Below, piece after piece: positions 1 to 11,731 of a stretch of 64,000 nt of DNA. The stretch is from Notolepis coatsorum (Eukaryota; Chordata; Actinopteri; Aulopiformes; Paralepididae), in assembly GCA_963971535.1 (NCBI GenBank), contig OZ020589.1:57252342-57316341 (forward strand), read 5' to 3'. Numbering within the stretch: the stretch's first letter is position 1; the number at the start of each line of letters is the position of its first letter. Below the pieces are notes generated by a model that saw only the letters and a program-made list of their open reading frames with translations, did no database searches and was not told the DNA's origin. Both the position numbers and the translations under genes were made by a program.

Positions 1-2897
1 CTATGGTTTTTATTAATATTTATGCGCCCGTGGTTGGTTCAGAGAGAGCTTTGTTTTTAAATGAGCTCAATGACACTCTGAGGAGTTGTAATTCTGATGA
101 TTTTTTATTTCTGGGTGGTGATTTTAATTGCACTCAGAATAATTTTTTAGACAGGAACCATTTTGAACCTCACAGAGAATCGCAGAGGATTTTAAATCGA
201 ATAGTAGAGACGCATGATCTTGTGGACATTTGGAGAAGGTTAAATGACAACAAGAGAAAGTATACTTGGACTCATGTTAGAGAAAATGTTATTTCTTTAG
301 CTAGGTTGGATAGGTTTTATTGTTTTAAACATCATTGTGGAGTTGTTAAGATGTGTAAAATTATGCCGGTGGGTTTTACTGATCATTCGTTGGTTTTAAG
401 TGATGTTTTTATTTCAAGGGTAAAACCAAAGAGTGCTTATTGGCATTTTAACTCCACATTACTGTGTGATGTTAATTTTAAGGAGACTTTTATTTTTTTT
501 TGGAACAGGTTTAGGGGTGAAAAAGAGGATTTTTTGTCCCTGAGGCAGTGGTGGGACTCGGGGAAAGTTCAAATTAAACAGTTGTGTCAGCAATACACTC
601 TTAATGTCACACGGGGCATTACAAGGTCAATGAGGGATCTAGAGGCTGAGATTGAGGGCCTTCAGAATATGTTTGAGCCCATACGGAGTCAGGGATATTT
701 TGAGGTTCTAAAATCCATTGAGATTGACATTGAGAGTGTATTGAAGATAAATGGGGGGTTGAGTGCTCCGTTCATTGTAGAACGTGGGGTTAGGCAAGGG
801 TGTCCTTTGTCTGGAATGTTGTACGCTATTTCAATTGAACCTCTACTGTGTAGGATACGGGCTGGAATCTCCGGTCTGGTTTTACCAGGTTTGAAAAATG
901 CGCAGATTTTATCTGCATATGCTGATGATGTTTTAATCCTGGTCACACATCAAAAGGATGTTAATGTTCTAGGGGAATGTGTTAGTGATTTTAGTTTTTT
1001 AACAATGGCAAGGGTAAATTGGGGAAAGAGTGAGGCTTTAGCAGTGGGGAAGTGGTCTGGTGGTTTACCAGTCTTGTCAGGGGGCTTAAGATGGAAAAGA
1101 GGGGGTATCAAGTATCTGGGAATTTTTGTAGGTGATGAGGTAACAGTAAAGAAGAATTGGGAAGGGATAATGGAAAAGATGAAAGGAAGAGTAGATAAAT
1201 GGAAGTGGTTGTTACCAAAGATGTCCTACAGAGGAAGGGTGTTGATAATAAACAATTTGGTAGCCTCTGTACTATGGCATCGTTTGGCCTGTATGGAGCC
1301 ACCTAGTGGATTGTTAAAAAGCGTGCAAGCTATTCTAGTGGATTTTTTTTGGGACAAGTTGCACTGGGTACCTCAAGCTGTTCTGTTTTTGCCTAAGGAT
1401 GAGGGGGGGGGCAAGGGTTAATACATTTAGAGAGTAGGATGGCTACTTTCCGTAAGTACCTCACTTATGCAGGTAATATTCTAGTGTGGAGGAATGTTGC
1501 AAGTGTGATTTTAAGGAGGGCAAATGGTTTCGGTGTTGATGCTGGTTTGTTTTTAATGGATGGTCGTGTGTTAAGTTTGTCAGAACTGTCTCCATTTTAC
1601 AAAGGGGTTTTTAAAGCATGGAATTTATTTAAAAGAAAAGTGTCTGAATCTGCTCTTTCATTGTATTGGTTGTTGGGAGAACCTCTTGTTGGAGGGGCAA
1701 GATTGGATGTTACGGACAGTTCGACACCAGGACTCAGACATATACTGTGCAAAAACGGTATACTCACGCTGGGGAAAATCGTGGATATAGCTGGGCCAAG
1801 GTTAGAGGATGGTCATGCTGTGGCTAAACTGCTGGGTCTGAACTCAGTTCGAAAAATGGATTATATTTTAAAACGGTGGGCTGAAAGACTGTCGTCGGAA
1901 GATTTCGAACTTTTGAGGATGTACTGTGCGGGGGAGGAGATCCCAGATGAAGAGGACCCTTTTCCTGAAGTGGAACTTTATACTGATATTAATGGTTGTT
2001 CTGGATGCCTTTTGGATGAAACAGGTTCGAAAGGACTGGATTTTTATACTGTCGGTGGTAAAGTTATTTACAACTGTTGTGTTAAAGCTCTCAACGCGGG
2101 AAAGCTAAATGGGAGAGAGGACTCTGTGTGGAGAAAACATTTTGATGTGGACTGTGTTTTAAGTCCGGGATGGAGAGCTTTGTATAAACTCCCATCAAAA
2201 AAAAGGACTGGGGATTTACAGTGGAGGATTCTCCATGGTGCTGTTGCTGTAAATGCTTTTATTTCGGTTGTGAATCCTAATGTTTCAAATGAATGTCCTT
2301 TCTGTGGTTGTGTGGAAAATATTTTCCATTGTTTTTTAGAGTGTGGGAGGCTTGAGTTTTTATTTGATACATTAAGAATCCTGTTTTTGTCTTTTAACGT
2401 GGAGTGGTCCAAGGCTGTTTTTATATTTGGAGCTGGGTACAGAAGAAGCAATGGTTTTAAGTGGAAACTGTTAAATTTCCTGCTGGGTGAAGCAAAATTG
2501 GCAATTTACCTTACAAGAAAGAGCAAAATCGAGGGTGAAGTGTTTCAGGAGTTGACCAGTGTGTTTTCAGCATTGGTAAGGGCAAGGGTCTGGATAGATT
2601 TTAGGTTCTATAAGGAGATGAAAAATGTAGATACTTTTGTGGAACAGTGGTGTTATGAGGAGGTTATTTGCTCGGTGGTGGATGACGTTTTGGCCTTCTG
2701 TGATGTTTTCATGTGAATGTACCATAGGTATTTTTTTTTGTGTGGTTACCTGGTTGTGTTGTTGGAGTTTGTGGTTGTTTTCTTTTCTCTCGTTTTTGGT
2801 TTTGTTGAGGTGTGAGTTTTTTGTTTTGTTTTTGGTTGTTTAAAGTGTAGTATTGGTGTGTAAATAAATAAAGTTTTTTTTATAAAATCAAAAAAAA

Positions 2898-2903
<6 letters not shown>
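1..2903 (+). mobile_element. Tx1/L1-clade LINE, 3' part
   Basis: The window opens inside the ORF2 of a non-LTR retrotransposon. Downstream of the coding part (ending at 2716) is a T- and G-rich 3' UTR, an AATAAA signal near 2866 and an A-run at 2890-2903, as expected for an L1-type element that is copied from a polyadenylated RNA. The A-run passes directly into a CT microsatellite. The 5' end lies outside the window. Assignment to the Tx1/L1 group rests on the apurinic-endonuclease plus RT layout and the C-terminal CCHC-type cluster. Confidence 0.8.
3..2716 (+). pseudogene. LINE ORF2 (endonuclease-reverse transcriptase), frameshifted and internally deleted
   Basis: The first reading frame (3-1421) contains the C-terminal half of an APE-type endonuclease, with GGDFNC at residues 38-43 and the TDH catalytic motif near residue 127. 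It then jumps abruptly to late RT motifs, RQGCPLSG at about 264-271 and the catalytic YADD at about 306-309. The RT fingers and the first catalytic aspartate (motif A) are missing, so an internal deletion lies around residues 228-250. A run of G near 1403-1411 breaks the frame. The protein continues in another frame at 1439-2716, with the thumb and a C-terminal Cys-X2-Cys-X7-His-X4-Cys cluster typical of this clade. The copy cannot encode an active enzyme. The homopolymer shift could partly be a sequencing error, but the deletion is real. Confidence 0.85.
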
Positions 2904-2945
<42 letters not shown>

Positions 2946-3011
2946 GTTGTGCTGCACCCGCCGTGGTCTCTCTCTCCATCTCTCTCTCTCCCTCCCTCTC
3001 TCTCTATCTCC

Positions 3012-3089
<78 letters not shown>
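2904..3089. repeat. CT/TC microsatellite
   Basis: Two long CT runs (2904-2942 and about 2967-3089) are separated by a short unique spacer. They begin exactly at the A-tail of the upstream LINE. All apparent ORFs here translate the dinucleotide repeat. Confidence 0.95.
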
Positions 3090-3093
<4 letters not shown>

Positions 3094-3301
3094 ATGCGTG
3101 TGTTTGGAGACGGAGCGAGTTTGTTTCTAACGTTTCTATTTATATTTTAAGTTGTGAATTAGACTGTACTTTATTTGGCCAATGCGTGGTACATGTTTGG
3201 TATAGCGCCCCCTCTGGAGAATAATTCAGGAGCCGCCACTGGAATGCAGGTCAACATGCAATGTATCCCATTGATTGGTATACAATGGGACATACCTTTG
3301 T

Positions 3302-3562
3302 TTGATTGATTGATTGATTGAAAACTTTATTAAGAGATTGCAGAATGGGTACAGTACAGTACAGCTCAATTACATAAGGGGATGCAGACCAGAGAAAGAA
3401 TTTCGTCTTGTTTACATCAGGGTCCCCCATTTTCAATTCATCATAACATATATGACACACACGACACAGATAGACAGTACTGCTACATCTATACATTTAT
3501 GACATACCAGATTTGCAAATACAGTACTGTTTGTGATACAAAACGAGTCCAGAAAAGAGAGT
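3302..3562 (-). mobile_element. (CAAT)n-tailed retroelement 3' end, copy A
   Basis: On the minus strand this ends in ATTAATAAAG-like sequence followed by repeated CAAT units (plus-strand TTGA repeats at 3302-3319). The same block recurs at least seven more times in the window (near 12.7, 14.8, 26.4, 37.3, 46.1, 47.2 and 49.8 kb). Copies share the 3' tail but differ in their 5' extent, as expected for 5'-truncated LINE or LINE-tailed SINE copies. No coding part is visible. The flank 3563-3799 holds nothing I recognise. Confidence 0.7.
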
Positions 3563-3804
3563 ACATTTGACGTGGAAACTGTTGGAAGAGGTTGGGTAGG
3601 AGGGGTGGGTGGGGGATAGACTTACACTGTACAAGCAAAACTGTACATTGGAATATTGACAAAACCATACTTGGTCATTTACTGTACATTGGAGGGGGTT
3701 GATATAGCTATAAACCTGCATTCCTTCGAATATATCATTAATCAATTAAATACACTATATAGCCTATACACCAACACTGAAATGACAGTGGATAAATAAA
3801 TAAG

Positions 3805-4633
3805 TGTGAGGATTGGTCCGTTGCCGAACGCACACTTCTAGGTCAAGTATCAATTACCATCACGCACTTGATATGTGTTCTAATCAGCGCTCCAGAGGCT
3901 TCATATACTCGGACCTTCTGTCATTCGAGGTCGGGTCGTTTTGAGTACTACTGTTTTGAATACTTCTGCTTCTGCCTGCTTTCCCCCCGTTGCTGTGCCT
4001 TGTCTACTTTCCCTCCAGGACATCTTTGGATTGCCGCTGGTGAATACCTTGTTCCTCCGTTTGGAGCTGCGCCTCGTTGCCCGCTTTACGCGTTTGCGCT
4101 TTGGTGAGTTGGAACCAAACCCTTTTTGGATTATCTGTTTTGTGTGTTTGAAGAACACTGAAGAGTATCATTTTTTGTTTACACTGGACTCAGCTAAATT
4201 GTGTGTTCAGAAGAGACACTGAAGAGTATCGTTTTTGTTTGCACTGGACTCAGCTAAATTGTGTGTTGTGGAGAACACTGAAGATTATCGTTTTTGTTTG
4301 TTCTGGACTCAGCTAAGGGAGGAGGGAACCGCACTGCCTCTGTGTTCTGTTGGACTGTTGTTGATCTCTCTCTCTCTCTCTCCGTTTCCACCTTGAGTTG
4401 AAGCTGGGAGTATCTGCAGAGCCGCTATGGCGTCAACGCCGATTCCCCACCTCTAACACCAAGAGGATCTGCAGAGCCGCAGATAACGCTGCCGAAGGCA
4501 GTCTCCTTTTTTGTTGTTTCGAAATTGTTACTTGACTCCTTTTTGACTCTGTAAATAAATACGCCCTAGTATTTGGCTAACTCTGAACTACCTGTCTGTG
4601 CCTTGCATTTGAGGTCGGTTTCAAACCCTAACA
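3805..4633 (+). mobile_element. Solo LTR (829 bp) with 5-bp target duplication
   Basis: The block starts TGTGAGGATTGG and ends CCCTAACA, the TG...CA ends expected of an LTR, and is flanked on both sides by ATAAG (3800-3804 and 4634-4638). An AATAAA signal lies at about 4554. Inside is a three-copy tandem repeat of about 66 bp (roughly 4137-4318). No internal coding region or second LTR is present, so this is best read as a solo LTR left by LTR-LTR recombination. I cannot name the family. Confidence 0.8.
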
Positions 4634-4932
4634 ATAAGAACTAAAGCTAATCGGTGCACTGGAAATAGACTGCATTAATATTCCATAACAAGTCTTGTGT
4701 GCGCCTACGAATGAACAGTAGCCTATAGGCTTAATTATGGAATAATAAGCCATACTGCGTTCATTCATTACGCCCGCCGTAGGCTATATTATATTATATT
4801 TCATTCATTCATTCATATACAGTACTGCGCACGCCTGTGTGTGTGTGTGTGCGCGCGCGCTGCGGCAGGTGTACCGCAAGCTGTATATGATGCCAATACA
4901 TTAATCTAATCTAGTTTTGATGGCACGCAAGT

Positions 4933-5008
4933 GTGATTACGAAACCTAGCCGCATTTCTTGGAGACGCTCTCTGATTGGCACTGACTGGCGCTAGGTTTC
5001 GTAATCAC
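4933..5008. repeat. Perfect 18-bp inverted repeat (hairpin)
   Basis: GTGATTACGAAACCTAGC at 4933-4950 is exactly complementary to 4991-5008, with a 40-base loop. It may be the end of a small decayed DNA transposon. The surroundings (4640-4930 and 5130-5380) are AT-rich or GT-repeat sequence without recognised genes. Confidence 0.7.
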
Positions 5009-5380
5009 GCGGCTCTCAAGACTCGCAAAGCACTTCCGCCAACTCATTTGCACACAGCTGCTCACTAGTTGCCTTATAAGGAGCTCTGGAGGCAGTGGCA
5101 AATCCTTATGGAAGCCAACGGAAGCCATGCTTCCCTATTAAAATATGAATTAATATCAAATATGAAATATGAAGAAAAAAAATATATATATATATAATTT
5201 TTTTTTAATATAGTTTACATTCTTTTTCATCTGTGTTATAATTTTTTTTTTTTTAATGTCTCCCTCTTCTCCTTCTCACTCTCTCTAACACACTGTCAGA
5301 CTCACTATGCTCACTGCAGCTAGAGGAGAGGCAGGGGGTAGGTCTCTTTCTCCAGCCTCAACCATGTGATTCATGTATCT

Positions 5381-7472
5381 AGGTCCGTGTACGTTTTGAT
5401 AGTTCATTTTTCGTTTCAAACGGAAAAACGAAAAACGAAAAAAAACTGAAATACGAGGTGTTTTCCTATTTCCGTTTGAAACCAAAATCGAAAAAACGGG
5501 GGAAAACTGAAATACGGAGCTGTTTTTCGTATTTTGGTATCAGAATCAAATGAAAAAAAGGAGTAAATAATGGGCCGTGTACTTTTGATAGTTCATTTTT
5601 CGTTTTTGATGTGACGAATGGAGAACGGAACCACGTGACAAGTACATTTTTCAATGTAAAAGCCATTCACGATCTAACGTTAACGAATATGTATAACGTT
5701 ATGAATAAATACACATGCATACAGTTCTATACCAGGGTAACGTTATATACATACATTTTTTGTTTTGTGCATTTCATTTAGACATGATATTGTATGTGAA
5801 GTAATAGCCTAATAATATGGAAATAGCCTGTGTGGTCTGTCCCAAGCAGTGTTGTCCAGGGGAGGAAACTAACTTTTTGGCTTACCAGCCAACTGGCGAG
5901 TATCTGATTTTTTTTACCAGCCAAACAGATTTTTTACCAGACAAAAAAAATTGCTAATTGTGATAATTACTTCTTTGTATGTCAAGCCGCGTCAATGTTG
6001 TGTATGCATCTGGGTAGGCACACTGTGCCTTTAAGACAGCACGGTGGTCTTACGACAGTGAAGTACCGTCAAGTGTTGTGGTAACGTCAGTTGGGTTGGT
6101 GTGCTGTTGTGCACAGTGCACTGGTTGAGCTAGCCCCTTTCGTGACTGCGATGTGCAAGCCAGGGGCTTTTGAGCATGAAATAAAATGTCTAACCTTACG
6201 TCGTAGTCCGGTGCTTTTTTGGAAACATTATAGTCATAACAGATACACCTAGCTGGCTGCTTTGAGCACACGGGGCTAACGTTAGCTAGCAAGCAGCTAT
6301 AGCTAAAACGCTAACTAGAAGCTAACCACTGTATACAGTTCCAGTAGACTAACATTACACCTCTGTGATTTAAATGTGTCCTTAGTAACTTATACTCGAG
6401 GGTTGTACTAGGGTTGGATGCAGTTCCCCGTTGGTCAGTCTGTCTGTTTTCCATCTTCTGCTGTGTTTAACGTTATCTGTTTGCGAGTGCTCCTGATGGC
6501 TAGCCTAGTACCGCGGGACTTTTATTATTATATGTCCGCGGGTTGGCCAGTACTGCGCAAACGTTTATTAAACATTATATGTCCGCGGGTGGTCTTGTGC
6601 AGTGCTCTCGTGGCACTGTCAACTAAAGCGAACACTCAGAAGACGCGCACCGTTTGCCAGTGCAGTGATTGCAGAATGTTTTATTTTTTTGTATACACGC
6701 CAGCAGGGGAGGAAACTAACTTTTTGGCTTACCAGCCAACTGGCGGGTATCTGATTTTTTTTACCAGCCAAACGTAAAAAATACTAGCATTTGGCCAGTA
6801 AAGTGGCCTAATTTCCTCCCCTGGTGTTGTCTAAACGCACGTTATACAGATATCCTAGTTCAGTGCAGTGGTCGGCAATAGGCGGCTTGCAGGCCGAAAT
6901 AGGTCCGCCAGCAATAATATCTGCCGGTCAGATTATTTTGAGAATATGATTTGTGATGAAGACTCGCTTTATTGTATCGGAATCGGGAGACTTAGGTAAA
7001 GTTAGAAAGATATTCACAGATTCGAATTTCCGCGTCAATAATTCTTAAGCGAAATGTTTTTAAAACACAAAGGACACCTCTTTCCTATCGTAGTAAGGTA
7101 GACAATGAGCTACAACCTTACTTTCACCTAAACGAGGCGAGCCGGCCTCGGAGCTGTACATTTAATATATGTGCAGTCGGCCTTGACGAGGCAAGTGCGC
7201 AGCCAGGGACCGTCTAAAAAGTGCAACACCGAAAAGAGGCACTGCAAAAAGATTCAATAACTTCACGTCATACAGTGTATAGTGTCACCAAAATCACTGC
7301 ACACATCATCAATGGTATCCTATTGGTTATACTACAACACTTAGATTTGAAAAAAATGCTTTTTCATAATTCTGGGGATTTTGTATTGGAAAAAAACATT
7401 AAATATCTTCACTCAGAGTGTAGTGTCACCAAACTCACTTAACAGATCAATTGTATCCTATTGGTTATACTA
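5381..7472 (+). repeat. Left inverted arm
   Basis: The left arm pairs with 12989-14110. The motif CCGTGTACGTTTTGATAG occurs at its start and again, slightly changed, near 5575, so the arm itself contains a direct repeat near the tip. It is interrupted at 5857-6823 by a hAT element. Apparent ORFs in it have no recognisable protein similarity. Confidence 0.8.
5857..6823. mobile_element. Non-autonomous hAT element (967 bp) in the left arm
   Basis: Ends are CAGGGGAGGAAA and its complement TTTCCTCCCCTG. The flanks carry an exact 8-bp duplication GTGTTGTC (5849-5856 and 6824-6831), the hAT signature. The right arm of the large inverted-repeat element preserves the uninterrupted site with a single GTGTTGTC (complement near 13630), which confirms the insertion. 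A second copy of the left terminus occurs internally at 6704, so the last 120 bp look like a mini-element inside the larger one. No transposase is visible. Confidence 0.92.
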
Positions 7473-7489
7473 CAACACTTAGATTAAAA

Positions 7490-7560
<71 letters not shown>

Positions 7561-7640
7561 TTTTTCATAATTTGGGGGATTTTTGATTGAGGAAAATAGT
7601 ATAAAATAGTTCACTCTTGTACACTGTAGTACCACCAAAT
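7278..7640. repeat. About 170-bp tandem repeat with AT microsatellite
   Basis: The block containing TATCCTATTGGTTATACTAC followed by a CTTTTTCATAATT stretch occurs twice in succession and starts a third time. The second unit contains a pure AT run at 7493-7558. The first unit and part of the second are also in the right arm (about 13000-13200). Confidence 0.75.
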
Positions 7641-7852
7641 TCAGTTAAAAAAAGCATTGCAAAATCATCACAGTAGAAAAAAAGATTGCACATCGGCGGA
7701 AAATATTGCACATGAACCATTATTGCATTATTGCACATGTCCCAACATCTGTCATATTGCACATACAAGTATAAATTATAGTGAGGTGGATGTAGATGTG
7801 GTGGCAACAATAGGGGGGGGGGGTGATTGTTCAGTTCAGTGATGGCTCTCTG

Positions 7853-8941
7853 CAGGGGTGTAAAGTACTTGAGTAATTGTACTTCGTTACAATACTTAAG
7901 TACTGTTTTGGGGGATTTGTACTTTACTCAAGTATTATTAGGTTTGTATACTTTGTACTTTTACTCCATTACATTTCAGAGAAAAAAAACATACTTTTTA
8001 CTCCTTACATTTAAAATGCAGACCTACAAAGTACAAAGTACACATCTCACAGGTCCAACCATTTTAATTGTTTATCTGGCCAAACTAACGTTAACGTTAT
8101 TAATCTTGCGACCGCAGGTAAACAGCCAATAAAATCCCAAACAATGGAAAATTAACCCGCCCATATCCATGCTGATTGGTCCTTGTGCAACACTAGAAAG
8201 CAGGGATATTTGATTAAACACCTGCTATCAGAAGAATAGACAGTCAGATCTGCATTATGCTGTGGTTAATATTGTGATATTATTCAGGGTACTCCAGTAT
8301 TCTGTCTTTAATATTGTGATATTATTCAGGGTATACTCCAGTATTCTGTCTTTAATATTGTGATATTATTCAGGGTACTTCAGTATTCTGTCTTTAATAT
8401 TGTGATATTATTCAGGGTACTTCAGTATTCTGTCTTTAATATTGTGATATTATTCAGGGTACTCCAGTATTCTGCCTTTAATATTGTGATATTATTCAGG
8501 ATACACCATTCTGTTTTTAATATTGTGATATTATTCATGCTGTGATGTGAATGCCGTCCATGTTAGTTTACCTTCATTGTCTATGGCAGAACACATTCCA
8601 TTGTGGGCAGAGTGTATGCTTGGTTTCATTCCAGCCTTGCCTAAACACCAGCTGATGATTTCACTAATTGGCTCACCTCTTCAACTAACTCACCTGGTGC
8701 AATGTATAGTTCAAATGAAAACTTGGCCCACGATGGAATGAGTTTGAGACCCCTGGTCTATCCCTTTCAAAAAAAATTTACTTTGACTTTTTAGTACTTA
8801 AGTACATTTAAACATAGGACTTTTTTACTTTTACTCAAGTGTGTTTTTAGCCAGATACTTTGACTTTTACTTGAGTCAGATTTTGAGACGGTACCCATAC
8901 TTTCACTTAAGTATAATTTCTCTGTACTTTTTACACCCCTG
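7853..8941. mobile_element. Non-autonomous hAT element (1,089 bp)
   Basis: Begins CAGGGGTGTAAAGTACTTGA and ends with the complementary TACTTTTTACACCCCTG, rich in AAGTACTT-type subterminal repeats typical of a common fish hAT family. An exact 8-bp duplication GCTCTCTG flanks it (7845-7852 and 8942-8949). It lies inside a LINE coding fragment. Its middle is occupied by a 42-bp tandem array and unique filler. No transposase is encoded. Confidence 0.92.
8266..8537. repeat. About 42-bp tandem repeat, six to seven copies
   Basis: Units of the type TTAATATTGTGATATTATTC plus an AGGGTACTCCAGTATTCTGT half are repeated head to tail inside the hAT element. The ORF across them only reflects the repeat. 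Confidence 0.9.
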
Positions 8942-8983
8942 GCTCTCTGCAAGAAGCTGTTCTGCAGCCTGGAGGTGGAGCTT

Positions 8984-9436
8984 TGAAGGCCCTGTATCGC
9001 CTCCCAGTTGAAGGCCCTGTATCGCCTCCCAGATGAAGGCCCTGTATCGCCTCCCAGATGAAGGCCCTGTATCGCCTCCCGGTTGAAGGCCCTGTATCGC
9101 CTCCCAGTTGAAGGCCCTGTATCGCCTCCCAGATGAAGGCCCTGTATCACCTCCCAGATGAAGGCCCTGTATCGCCTCCCAGATGAAGGCCCTGTATCGC
9201 CTCCCAGATGAAGGCCCTGTATCGCCTACCAGTTGAAGGCCCTGTATCGCCTCCCAGTTGAAGGCCCTGTATCGCCTCCCAGATGAAGGCCCTGTATCGC
9301 CTCCCAGATGAAGGCCCTGTATCGCCTCCCAGTTGAAGGCCCTGTATCGCCTCCCAGATGAAGGCCCTGTATCGCCTCCCAGTTGAAGGCCCTGTATCGC
9401 CTCCCAGATGAAGGCCCTGTATCGCCTCCCAGATGA
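8984..9436. repeat. 25-bp minisatellite, about 18 copies
   Basis: The unit GAAGGCCCTGTATCGCCTCC plus CAGTT/CAGAT repeats with almost no interruption. Because 25 is not a multiple of 3, all frames are traversed, and the minus strand stays open for long stretches. The first unit coincides with minus-strand LINE RT codons, so the array appears to have expanded from LINE coding sequence. Confidence 0.95.
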
Positions 9437-10298
9437 TTAGTTTGCACAGACTAAAGACAATGCCTAATTTCCTCTACGAATGGAATGTACAGATACAGCA
9501 CTCAAAACTCAAACCTCTCATGCGCCTCTACCACTCCTCCACCACTGCACTCCAAACTGATTGTGTGACTCCTATTGTTCTTGACCGGGCCAGATTTCAC
9601 ACCTCCACTTCCTCCCACAGGCTGGGCAGATTTTCATCTTAAATTTATATTCGTCCCAAATGTCCCAGCCCATCAGATTTCTTAGATTTTTTCACTGTTT
9701 ACTTATCATGCATTGCAACCCTAATATATGGTCAGTACCCCAAGTCAGACTGCCCATATAATAAATTATTTTGGGGGTCTGAGGGCAGTAGCCCCCGACC
9801 CCCTCCCTGGGGAAGCACTTAAGTTAACTACCCTCCTTTCGTTCCCCCAGCCAACAGCCCCGGAAAATTAACACCTGAGTAGACTTAAGTGGCACACAAG
9901 CAGCAACAAGCAGCAGACAAGCAGCAGAATTGGTTTGATTTTTGAGCGCTGCGTCTGTAACACATTTCAATCACAAGTTTTGTGTGAATGTATCTGAGAA
10001 CGTATTTGAACACACTTGACGACCTGAGCTATTGTTATGCAAGGTAGCCAGGTGGGTACTTAGCGAGTTGGCGCATCAGTCGAGTGCAGCGCATTCCTCA
10101 GGTTTGGTGTGAACGATGGTCTGACTCAGGCAGAGCACCGTTCACACCAAACCTGTGATTCTGTGAATGTGATTGCCATGAATTGTTATGCTTATGCAAG
10201 GTAGCCAGGTACACGCGACGAGTCGAGTGCAGCGCTTTCTTGCGTGCACGCGCTTCTGCTCACAAAAGCTTGGTTGCCCGGTGTGCAACCCCGTCCCA
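9437..10298. other. No gene recognised; contains an inverted repeat at 10099-10155
   Basis: This stretch has no convincing coding signal. At 10099-10115 and 10139-10155 a perfect 17-bp inverted repeat (CAGGTTTGGTGTGAACG and complement) is flanked by direct repeats of TTATGCAAGGTAGCCAGGT (near 10035 and 10192) and of TCGAGTGCAGCGC, suggesting a small inserted or duplicated element. Confidence 0.6.
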
Positions 10299-11731
10299 CA
10301 GTGTTTCTCAAAGTGGGGGGGGCGCAGAGGCATGACAGGGGGGGCCTTGAGATGTAAAAAAAAAAAAAAAAAAAAAAAATTAAGATTAAGATTTTTTTTA
10401 TTTATTTATTTTTATTACAGAAAATTGTCACTAAAGTGCTATATGTTGCAGCTGCACTGGTCTCCATGAAAATACCATTTCTCAAAATCTGAAAATCATT
10501 ATTTAATAAAACACAGAAAAGGATCACCAAGTTACTCTGAATAAAAAAAACCTTTACAGACAACATTGAGACAAAGCTTCCTGACACATCTCCATCCAAA
10601 CTCTTGGAAGAACTCTTTGAAATCTCATCTGATACCACCTGGAGAGCTAGTTTCAGAGTGTGGTGCTGAGTATCAAGTATCTCATGATGCAGCAGTTAAG
10701 GTGTTGATACCATTCAGCACCACATACAGTATCTGTGTGAAGCTGGCTTTTCATCCATGACAGCTCTGAAAACAAAATATAGGGCCAAGTTGAGCCTTGA
10801 GGATGACATGCGTGTTGCCTTAACAGCAATAAAGACTGTTTGCTTATTTCCTATGTTCGCTTTGTAAATTCCCAGTCACTGAGTGAAGATCTGCTGTTTT
10901 GCAAATATGTCAAAAACAGAGCGACAGCTGATGAGCTCTTCAAAATGATTGACAGTTACCTGACAGAACATGGACTGAAATGGGAGAACTGTGTGGGCTT
11001 TTGCTCTGATGGTGCGCAGGCCATGGCAGGGAAAAGGAGGGGGCTACAGGCGCACATCAAGGGGGTCTTGCCAAACATGCAATGGACGCTCAGACACTGA
11101 GTGAATTCTGGCTTGGTGTGGAGAGGGAGCATCCACTCATAGGGCAGAGGGCTGTGGGCATCCTTCTTCCCTATTCGCCACATCCTATCTCTGTGAGATT
11201 GGATTTTCAGCTGTTGCTTCACTGAAGACAAAGCACAGGTCTAAGCTCAACATTGAGCATGACTTGAGAGTGGCAGTATCAAGCCTGCAACCTCGTTTTG
11301 AAAAGATGTGCAGTGCAAAACAGGCTCATTGCAGCCACTAATGCTGTGATGACTCACATCATTTACTTACATTTTCTCTTTTTTGCACAAATTGCAAAGT
11401 TCTTTCACAAGTTTTCACACGTTTTTCACAAAGTTTTCTATCTATTTTTTTTTAAAGCAGTGTCCTTGAATTGTATTGCAATGTTACAAGATGTCTCTAT
11501 TTTTTAAAAAGCACAGTCTTTGAGTGTGTATTGGACTGTATTGTTATGTTGTTGCACAATTGCACAGTTGTAAAGTGGTTGCACAATTTGAAAGGTCACG
11601 ATATTGGTGTTATTTCAATCAATTTAAACAAGGCCCATTTCATGACTATTTTGTTGGGGCGAGGGGGGGGGGGCCCAAAATATTTTGGTCCGCCAAAGGG
11701 GGGCCTGACAGAAAAAGTTTGAGAAGCACTG
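10299..11731 (+). mobile_element. Decayed hAT transposon with transposase remnants
   Basis: Ends are CAGTGTTTCTCAAA and TTTGAGAAGCACTG, a classic hAT inverted terminus. The flanking 8-mers (10291-10298 and 11732-11739) do not match, so the target duplication has been lost or one end has been exchanged. Inside are remnants of a transposase and an A-run. Confidence 0.8.
10560..11340 (+). pseudogene. hAT transposase remnant (ZBED5/FAM200-like type)
   Basis: The ORF at 10840-11100 reads as the middle of a hAT transposase, with residues resembling VKNRATADELF and a CVGFCSDGAQAMAG block in which the aspartate corresponds to a catalytic position. Downstream, out of frame, come residues of the C-terminal dimerisation domain (FWLGVEREHPLI, then LLPYS and a lost LCE-type motif). 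Upstream (10560-10830) is another C-terminal-like piece (a DDMRVAL block), so the gene has been rearranged or has two copies fused. Stops and shifts are frequent. It is clearly non-functional. Confidence 0.75.

Larger units (their letters stand above)
7640..8985 (-). mobile_element. CR1/L2-group LINE 3' end, split by a hAT element
   Basis: On the minus strand, 8985-8942 followed by 7852-7640 reads as the C-terminal end of a LINE reverse transcriptase (residues resembling SFLQRAITELNN) and its 3' UTR. The fragment is interrupted by the hAT element at 7853-8941. Similar C-terminal residues close the RT of the longer LINE near 30.7 kb. Only the last few dozen codons are recognisable. Confidence 0.55.

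Noticed and set aside
8945..9440. CRISPR-like regular array.
   Set aside because: Units are directly adjacent with no unique spacers, and the DNA is eukaryotic; it is a minisatellite.
8791..9447. Minus-strand repeat protein made of GLHLGGDTGPS-type units.
   Set aside because: It is the translation of a 25-bp minisatellite, and no start or regulatory context supports a gene.
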